Shown here: piece after piece, positions 58,303 through 64,000 of the stretch
Layout: every line of letters begins with the position of its first letter
How positions within the stretch are numbered: the first letter of the stretch is position 1
Origin: Pseudescherichia vulneris NBRC 102420
GTDB taxonomy: Bacteria > Pseudomonadota > Gammaproteobacteria > Enterobacterales > Enterobacteriaceae
Direction: 5' to 3'
DNA length: 64,000 nt
Assembly (NCBI RefSeq): GCF_000759795.1
Contig: NZ_BBMZ01000013.1
Coordinates: 147,215-211,214, forward strand
Position numbers and translations under genes: made by a program
The notes under the pieces: model-generated
The model's input: the letters and a program-made list of their open reading frames with translations, nothing else
What the model was told of the DNA's origin: nothing
Databases searched by the model: none

Positions 58303-59829
58303 ATGCACAGGATACATACCCCGACGCTGTCGTTACTCACTCTGCTGCTGGCGGGCTGCGCCGTGGGGCCAGACTACCAGCAACCGGTGCCGCCTGCGGT
58401 GAGCCACTGGAACGACGCCGGGGATAAAACCGTGCCGTCGCAAACCTCCAGCCAGGCGGTGAATCCGCGCTGGTGGACGACCTTTAACTCGCCGCAGCTC
58501 AACAGCCTGATCGAGCGGGCGATCGCTGGGAACCTCTCCCTGCAGCAGACCGTGCTGCGCATTGCTGGTGCACGGGAACAGATCAACCAGGCGGGCGGGG
58601 CCTTCCTGCCGGCGGTAAATGGCAATCTTCAGGCCACCCGGCAGCAGCTGGGCCTGGAGGGGGAGCTGAAATCCCACAACGTTTACGGCCAGCTGCAGGA
58701 CGTCGACCCAGAGATAAACAACGCCCTTGGGGTGCTCACCCAGCCGGTGAATCTCTACCAGGGCAGCTTCGACGCCCAGTGGGAGCTGGATCTGTGGGGC
58801 AAAGTACGCCGCCAGGTCGAGGCAGCCAATGCCCAGCAACAGGCGGCTATCGAGCAGCGCAACGACGCCCTGGTGTCACTGGAAGCGGAAGTGGCGCGCG
58901 CGTGGCTGCAGCTGCGCGGGGCGCAGAGCATCCTTGCCACCATGAATACCCAGATCGATACTGCAAAGGAGACGCTTAGCCTGACCGAGAGTCGCCAGCG
59001 CGGCGGTCTGTCGCCGCAGCTGGACGTCGAGAACGCTCGGGCACAGCTCGGCAACCTGGAAGCGCAGCTGCCGCAGTACCAGGCCCAGGAGCAGCAGGCG
59101 ATGAATGCCCTGGCGATTCTGATCGGCAAGCCTCCCGGTGCGCTGAATGCGGAGCTACGGTCGGTGCAGCCCCTGCCGAAGCTGCCGGATATCATCCAGA
59201 CCGGCATTCCCTCAACCCTGGCTCGCCGACGACCGGACGTGCGTGAAGCCGAGGCCAATCTGCACGCGGCCACCGCGCAGATCGGCGTCTCGGTGGCGCA
59301 GCTCTTCCCGAGCCTGACCCTGAGCGGTCAGTTTGGCCTGCGCAACAGCGAAACCGACTGGCTGACCGACTGGAGCAGCCACTTCTACAGCTTCGGGCCG
59401 CAGGTGTCGATTCCCATCTTCCAGGGCGGACGGCTGGTCTCCAGCGTCAAGCTGGCACGCGCGCAGCAGAGCGCAGCGGCGCTCAACTATCGCCAGACGG
59501 TGCTGAGCGCGCTGGGTGACGTAGAGAACGCGCTGGTCAGCTACCGCACCGATCAGCAGCGCGAAGCCGGGCTGAGCAAAACCATTGAGGCGTTGCAGAG
59601 CGCATTCGATCTCGCCAGCGACAGCTACCGCCAGGGGATCGCCACCTTTATCGACGTGCTTGATGCCCAGCGTCAGCTGGCCCAGGCCGAGCAGCAGCGC
59701 GCTCAGGCACGAGTGCAGAGCAGCCTCGACCTGGTGGCGCTCTACAAGGCGCTGGGAGGCGGCTGGGAGCCGTACCAGACCGTACAGCTGCCGGACTACC
59801 CGGTCTTTGGCGAGGCGACGCGCGGATAA
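58303..59829 (+). CDS. Outer membrane efflux lipoprotein (NodT/OprM family)
   Basis: 508 residues. Lipoprotein signal with LLAGC, lipid-carrying C19, then AVGPDYQQP, the normal NodT start. Two OEP repeats with AxxxxLxxA-like heptads and LARRRPDVREAEANLHAATAQIGVSVAQLFPSLTLSG, the hallmark region (about residues 306-343), are present. Provides a dedicated outer channel, so the pump need not use TolC. Last gene of the three-gene operon. Confidence 0.94.
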   Translation: MHRIHTPTLSLLTLLLAGCAVGPDYQQPVPPAVSHWNDAGDKTVPSQTSSQAVNPRWWTTFNSPQLNSLIERAIAGNLSLQQTVLRIAGAREQINQAGGAFLPAVNGNLQATRQQLGLEGELKSHNVYGQLQDVDPEINNALGVLTQPVNLYQGSFDAQWELDLWGKVRRQVEAANAQQQAAIEQRNDALVSLEAEVARAWLQLRGAQSILATMNTQIDTAKETLSLTESRQRGGLSPQLDVENARAQLGNLEAQLPQYQAQEQQAMNALAILIGKPPGALNAELRSVQPLPKLPDIIQTGIPSTLARRRPDVREAEANLHAATAQIGVSVAQLFPSLTLSGQFGLRNSETDWLTDWSSHFYSFGPQVSIPIFQGGRLVSSVKLARAQQSAAALNYRQTVLSALGDVENALVSYRTDQQREAGLSKTIEALQSAFDLASDSYRQGIATFIDVLDAQRQLAQAEQQRAQARVQSSLDLVALYKALGGGWEPYQTVQLPDYPVFGEATRG

Positions 59830-59932
59830 AGTTCAGAGGATTGGGCAAGAAACGCGCAGGATCCTCACATTCGCGATCCGGCGCGTCGGAGTATAACTAC
59901 TGAACACTCACTGACATCCTAAGGAGCGTTCT

Positions 59933-60967
59933 ATGCGTTATCAAAAACTTGGCAATACCGGTCTCTTTGTCTCCGAGCTGTGCCTGGGCACCATGACCTT
60001 CGGCGGTGAAGGCGGCATGTGGGGCAAGATTGGTCAGCTGCGGCAGAACGACGCTGAGAGGCTGGTGAGCGACGCCCTCGCGGCGGGCATCAACTTTATC
60101 GATACCGCCAACGTCTACTCGGAAGGGCGCTCGGAAGAGATCACCGGCCAGGCGCTGAAAAACCTCAAGATCCCCCGCGAAGACGTGGTGGTAGCCACCA
60201 AGGTGTTCGGCGAAACCGGCACCGCTGGGGTCAACTCGCGCGGCAGCTCCCGCTACCATATTATTGGCAGCGTCAAGGAGAGCCTGCGCCGGCTCCAGCT
60301 GGATCATATCGACCTCTACCAGCTGCACGGCTTCGATCCGGCAACGCCTATCGAAGAGACGCTCTACGCCCTGGATAATTTGGTTCAGCACGGTCACGTC
60401 CGCTATATCGGCGTGTCCAACTGGGCGGCGTGGCAGATTATGAAGGCGCTGGGCATCTCCGAGCGGCTGGGGCTGGCCCGCTTCGCCTCGCTACAGGCTT
60501 ACTACACCATCGCCGGGCGCGACCTTGAGCGTGAGCTGGTGCCGATGCTGCAAAGCGAAGGGGTGGGGCTGATGGTTTGGAGCCCGCTGGCGGGCGGTCT
60601 GCTGAGCGGCAAGTATGACCGCAGCGGCAGTGGGGAAGAGGGCGGTCGCCGACTGGCGTTTGACTTCCCACCGGTAGAGAAAGAGCGCGCCTTCGACTGT
60701 GTAGACGTCATGCGTAACATTGCCGACAGCAAAGGTGTGTCGGTGGCGCAGATCGCTCTGGCGTGGCTGCTGCATCAGCCGGTAGTAAGCAGCGTGATTA
60801 TCGGCGCTAAACGCCCGGATCAGCTGGCGGATAACATTGCCGCGACGGAGATCAGCCTGAGCGAAGAGGAATTGAAACAGCTTGATGCGGTCAGCGCCCT
60901 GCCGCGTGAGTATCCAGGTTGGATGCTGGAGCGGCAGGGAGAATATCGCCGTAACCAGCTGGCATAA
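59933..60967 (+). CDS. Aldo-keto reductase
   Basis: 344 residues with the AKR TIM-barrel tetrad D57, Y62, K90 and H132 (NFIDTANVYSEG, VVVATK, YQLHGFD). NADPH-site residues are indicated by VIIGAKRPDQLADN near the C terminus. Resembles the YajO/Tas-type or AKR11-14 group; substrate unknown. It follows the efflux operon after 103 bases and has its own AAGGAG site, so it may be separately transcribed. Not at this locus in E. coli. Confidence 0.9.
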   Translation: MRYQKLGNTGLFVSELCLGTMTFGGEGGMWGKIGQLRQNDAERLVSDALAAGINFIDTANVYSEGRSEEITGQALKNLKIPREDVVVATKVFGETGTAGVNSRGSSRYHIIGSVKESLRRLQLDHIDLYQLHGFDPATPIEETLYALDNLVQHGHVRYIGVSNWAAWQIMKALGISERLGLARFASLQAYYTIAGRDLERELVPMLQSEGVGLMVWSPLAGGLLSGKYDRSGSGEEGGRRLAFDFPPVEKERAFDCVDVMRNIADSKGVSVAQIALAWLLHQPVVSSVIIGAKRPDQLADNIAATEISLSEEELKQLDAVSALPREYPGWMLERQGEYRRNQLA

Positions 60968-60969
60968 AT

Positions 60970-61055
60970 ATGCCCGGTGGCGCTTCGCTTACGCGGGCCT
61001 ACAAACCCACACCGTGCCTACCGTAGGCCGGGCAAACGCAGTGCCGCCCGGCATT
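60970..61055. repeat. Paired REP elements (BIME)
   Basis: TGCCCGGTGGCGCT ... TTACGCGGGCCTACA and CCGTAGGCCGGGCAAACG ... GTGCCGCCCGGCA are opposed REP units between the converging aldo-keto reductase and ldtB genes. Confidence 0.85.
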
Positions 61056-61084
61056 TGCAGCTGGCACAGCAGTAAAGTGGCAAT

Positions 61085-61113
61085 AAAAAAGCCCGGCGAT
61101 TGCCGGGCTTTTT
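61085..61113. terminator. Bidirectional intrinsic terminator
   Basis: AAAAAAGCCCGGC, loop GATT, GCCGGGCTTTTT. Strong stem with A-run and T-run on its two sides, placed between the convergent reductase and ldtB; serves both. Confidence 0.93.
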
Positions 61114-61130
61114 ACTGACTGCTGAAAAGC

Positions 61131-62051
61131 TTAGTTCAGACGAACCGGCATACCGGAACGGTTCTGAATCGCCTGCTCAACGACGCTCTGGTCGGCGTCC
61201 GGCTGGCTGGTGATGCTCTGCACGCTCTTGGTCAGCGCGATCGGCACAATCTCTTTGCCGTCAAACTGCGCTTCGGTAGTAGAGAGCGGGTTGTGAACCT
61301 CAATGTAGCGGCTACCGTCTGGCTCTGTGGTAGCTTTTACCGGCTCATCGATAAACTGTACGCGAGTACCGACCGGTACGTTCTGGAACAGGAACTTAAT
61401 GTCGTCGTTACGCAGACGCACGCAGCCGTGGCTCACGCGCAGGCCGACGCCGAAGTTAGCGTTGGTGCCGTGAATAGCATACAGGCGGCCAATGTACAGG
61501 GCGTAAAGACCCATCGGGTTATCCGGACCGGCAGGCACTACCGCAGGCAGTGGGTTACCGGCGGCGATGTACTCCTGGTGCATCTTCGCAGTAGGCGTCC
61601 AGGTCGGGCCCGCTTTCTTACGCTCAACCTTGGTGGTCCAGTTAATCGGGGTATCTTTACCCAGCTGGCCGATACCGATCGGCAGCACGATCACGGTGTT
61701 GGTGCCTTTCGGATAGTAGTAGAGGCGCATCTCGGCGCTGTTGATCACAATCCCTTCATGCACGGTATCCGGCAAGATCAGCTGCTGAGGGATGTTCATC
61801 ACGCTACCGCCCTTCGGCAGATAGGGGTCGATACCTGGGTTAGCTTCCATCAGGTTAGACAGCCCCATCTGGTACTGGGCCGCGTAGTACTCCAGCGGCT
61901 GGCTGTTGTTCTCTGGCAGGGTGATGACCTGGTTCTGGCCAATCAGACGGCTACCATCGGTCGGCAGCGGATAGGTTACAGCAGACGCGGATTTGCAAAA
62001 CCCTACTACAGCGAAAGCCGCCGCTAAAATTGTTGTTAATTTCATATTCAT
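61131..62051 (-). CDS. ldtB: L,D-transpeptidase LdtB (YbiS)
   Basis: 306 residues, the E. coli length. Signal peptide [18 protein letters not shown], then a LysM-like region (about 41-89) and the YkuD catalytic domain with [20 protein letters not shown], nucleophile C210. Attaches Braun lipoprotein to meso-diaminopimelate of peptidoglycan in the periplasm. Divergent from ybiT. Confidence 0.97.
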   Translation of the reverse strand: MNMKLTTILAAAFAVVGFCKSASAVTYPLPTDGSRLIGQNQVITLPENNSQPLEYYAAQYQMGLSNLMEANPGIDPYLPKGGSVMNIPQQLILPDTVHEGIVINSAEMRLYYYPKGTNTVIVLPIGIGQLGKDTPINWTTKVERKKAGPTWTPTAKMHQEYIAAGNPLPAVVPAGPDNPMGLYALYIGRLYAIHGTNANFGVGLRVSHGCVRLRNDDIKFLFQNVPVGTRVQFIDEPVKATTEPDGSRYIEVHNPLSTTEAQFDGKEIVPIALTKSVQSITSQPDADQSVVEQAIQNRSGMPVRLN

Positions 62052-62267
62052 GGTATGCGAGGTTTCTGTGCCACAGGCCGTTTAGTTAAGAATGCTCAAA
62101 AGGATGGGAGCGCATTATATGTGCATTCCCACGCGCATGGAATTGAGATGTGTACGAAATCACATTTTTTTCTCTCACCCTAGTGTAGCAACTGTTCACA
62201 CCTGCGCGATTTCAATTCGGAATTGTGGCATAATGCAGAGTTTGTCACACATTTTCAGGATAACACC

Positions 62268-63860
62268 GTGTTAGTTACCAGCAACGTCACCATGCAGTTT
62301 GGCAGTAAGCCGCTGTTTGAAAATATTTCCGTCAAGTTTGGCGGCGGCAATCGTTACGGCCTGATTGGGGCGAACGGTAGCGGAAAATCCACCTTTATGA
62401 AGATCCTCGGCGGCGACCTTGAGCCGACGCTGGGCAACGTCTCCCTCGATCCGAACGAGCGTATCGGTAAGCTGCGTCAGGATCAGTTCGCCTTTGAAGA
62501 GTTCAGCGTGCTCGACACGGTGATCATGGGTCACGGCGAGCTGTGGGAAGTGAAGCAGGAGCGCGATCGCATCTACGGCCTGGCCGAGATGAGCGAAGAG
62601 GACGGCTATAAAGTGGCCGATCTCGAAGTGCTGTACGGCGAGATGGACGGCTATTCCGCCGAGTCCCGTGCGGGCGAGCTGCTGCTCGGCGTCGGTATTC
62701 CGGTAGAGCAGCACTACGGCCCGATGAGCGAAGTGGCTCCCGGCTGGAAGCTGCGTGTGCTGCTGGCTCAGGCCCTGTTCTCTAATCCAGATATCCTGCT
62801 GCTCGATGAACCGACCAACAACCTGGACATCGACACCATTCGCTGGCTGGAGCAAGTGCTGAACGAGCGTAACAGCACCATGATCATCATCTCGCATGAC
62901 CGTCACTTCCTGAACATGGTCTGCACCCACATGGCGGATCTGGACTACGGTGAGCTGCGCGTGTATGCGGGCAACTACGACGAGTACATGACCGCGGCGA
63001 CCCAGGCGCGTGAACGCCTGCTGGCCGACAACGCCAAGAAGAAAGCGCAGATCGCTGACCTGCAATCCTTCGTCAGCCGCTTTAGCGCCAACGCCTCGAA
63101 GTCCCGTCAGGCAACCTCTCGCGCCCGCCAGATCGATAAGATCAAGCTAGACGAGGTGAAAGCCTCCAGCCGTCAGAACCCGTTCATTCGTTTTGAGCAG
63201 GATAAGAAGCTGTTCCGTAACGCGCTGGAAGTGGAAGCCCTCACCAAAGGCTTCGATAACGGCCCGCTGTTTAAGAACTTCAACCTGCTGCTGGAAGTGG
63301 GTGAGAAGATTGCCATTCTGGGTGCCAACGGCGTGGGTAAAACCACTCTGCTGAAAACCCTGGTGGGCGATCTGGCGCCGGATAGCGGCACCGTGAAGTG
63401 GTCAGAAAACGCCAAGATTGGCTACTACGCGCAGGATCACGCCGCCGACTTTGATAACGATCTGACCGTCTTCGACTGGATGAGCCAGTGGAAGCAGGAG
63501 GGGGATGATGAGCAGGTGGTGCGCAGCTTCCTGGGTCGTCTGCTCTTCAGCCAGGACGATATCAAAAAGCCAGCGAAGGTGCTCTCCGGGGGCGAGAAGG
63601 GCCGTATGCTCTTCGGCAAGCTGATGATGCAGAAGCCGAACATCCTGATTATGGATGAACCGACTAACCACCTGGACATGGAATCTATCGAGTCGCTGAA
63701 CATGGCGCTGGAGATGTATCCGGGCACGCTGGTCTTCGTCTCCCACGACCGTGAGTTTGTAAGCTCTCTGGCGACCCGCGTGATTGAGATCACCCCTGAG
63801 CGCGTCGTTGACTTCAGCGGGAACTATGAAGACTACCTGCGCAGCAAAGGTATCGAATAA
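62268..63860 (+). CDS. ybiT: ABC-F ATPase YbiT
   Basis: 530 residues from the GTG at 62268 ([16 protein letters not shown]), chosen for length and an AGGATAA site; the ATG at 62223 is not family-like. Two ATPase domains: Walker [10 protein letters not shown] and GANGVGKTT, Walker [13 protein letters not shown] and [12 protein letters not shown], joined by a charged P-site tRNA interaction linker (about 245-325). Ribosome-associated translation factor like EttA. Confidence 0.97.
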   Translation: MLVTSNVTMQFGSKPLFENISVKFGGGNRYGLIGANGSGKSTFMKILGGDLEPTLGNVSLDPNERIGKLRQDQFAFEEFSVLDTVIMGHGELWEVKQERDRIYGLAEMSEEDGYKVADLEVLYGEMDGYSAESRAGELLLGVGIPVEQHYGPMSEVAPGWKLRVLLAQALFSNPDILLLDEPTNNLDIDTIRWLEQVLNERNSTMIIISHDRHFLNMVCTHMADLDYGELRVYAGNYDEYMTAATQARERLLADNAKKKAQIADLQSFVSRFSANASKSRQATSRARQIDKIKLDEVKASSRQNPFIRFEQDKKLFRNALEVEALTKGFDNGPLFKNFNLLLEVGEKIAILGANGVGKTTLLKTLVGDLAPDSGTVKWSENAKIGYYAQDHAADFDNDLTVFDWMSQWKQEGDDEQVVRSFLGRLLFSQDDIKKPAKVLSGGEKGRMLFGKLMMQKPNILIMDEPTNHLDMESIESLNMALEMYPGTLVFVSHDREFVSSLATRVIEITPERVVDFSGNYEDYLRSKGIE

Positions 63861-63867
63861 TTTCCCG

Positions 63868-63985
63868 TCGTCTTTCGCGCTACAGGTGTGTTGGCTGCAC
63901 CTGCTCACCCCAGTCACTTACCTGTGTAAGCTCCTGGGGATTTACAGGTTTGCCGCCTTCCTGTAACGCGAAATAATTAGGGAAA
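63868..63985. repeat. ERIC element
   Basis: Imperfect palindrome centred on CACCCCAGTCACTTACCTG and TGTAAGCTCCTGGGGATTTA, matching the central inverted repeat of enterobacterial repetitive intergenic consensus sequences. It begins a few bases after the ybiT stop; total length close to 120 bases. Confidence 0.88.
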
Positions 63986-64000
63986 TTGGGCTATGAGAAT

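Overview
The window is chromosomal DNA from a member of the Enterobacteriaceae. Gene order follows the Escherichia coli bio-uvrB-moa-ybh-glnHPQ-dps-ompX-ybiT segment almost gene for gene, but the high GC content, the extra cassettes and the REP/ERIC repeats point to a relative such as Enterobacter, Lelliottia, Leclercia or a neighbouring genus. The exact genus cannot be settled from this sequence. No rRNA, tRNA, IS element, prophage or CRISPR array was seen.

Layout. 1-0.75 kb: 3' end of an AT-richer unidentified gene. 0.8-7.8 kb: ybhC, ybhB and the divergent biotin cluster bioA / bioBFCD around a BirA operator. 7.7-15.6 kb: an orphan UrtE-like ABC ATPase, uvrB with LexA and DnaA boxes, an eptA-pmrA-pmrB lipid A modification operon with a PmrA box, and ybhK. 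15.6-18.7 kb: a ModE-like site, a molybdenum cofactor riboswitch and moaABCDE. 18.7-29 kb: membrane and lipid genes ybhL, ybhN, clsB, ybhP, ybhQ and the efflux operon cecR-ybhGFSR, split by three 100-bp tandem REP-type units. 29-34.7 kb: rhlE, dinG, ybiB, ybiJ, ybiI. 34.7-42.3 kb: an accessory cluster standing where E. coli has ybiX and fiu. 42.3-55.5 kb: mcbA, rlmF, ybiO, glnHPQ, dps, rhtA, ompX, an antitoxin-like remnant, opgE, mntS, mntR, ybiR. 55.6-61 kb: a second accessory insert (three-part efflux pump and an aldo-keto reductase). 61-64 kb: ldtB, ybiT and an ERIC element.

The most interesting system is the 34.7-42.3 kb cluster: a LysR regulator, a complete branched-chain-amino-acid-type ABC importer, a member of the L-2-amino-thiazoline-4-carboxylate (ATC) hydrolase family and an M20 N-carbamoyl amidohydrolase. 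The two enzymes match the two steps that convert ATC through N-carbamoyl-cysteine to L-cysteine in Pseudomonas. Coupled to a dedicated importer and regulator they suggest a self-contained scavenging pathway for ATC or a related cyclic or carbamoyl amino acid. The other insertions relative to E. coli (UrtE-like gene, eptA-pmrAB, efflux pump) all sit at boundaries between conserved genes.
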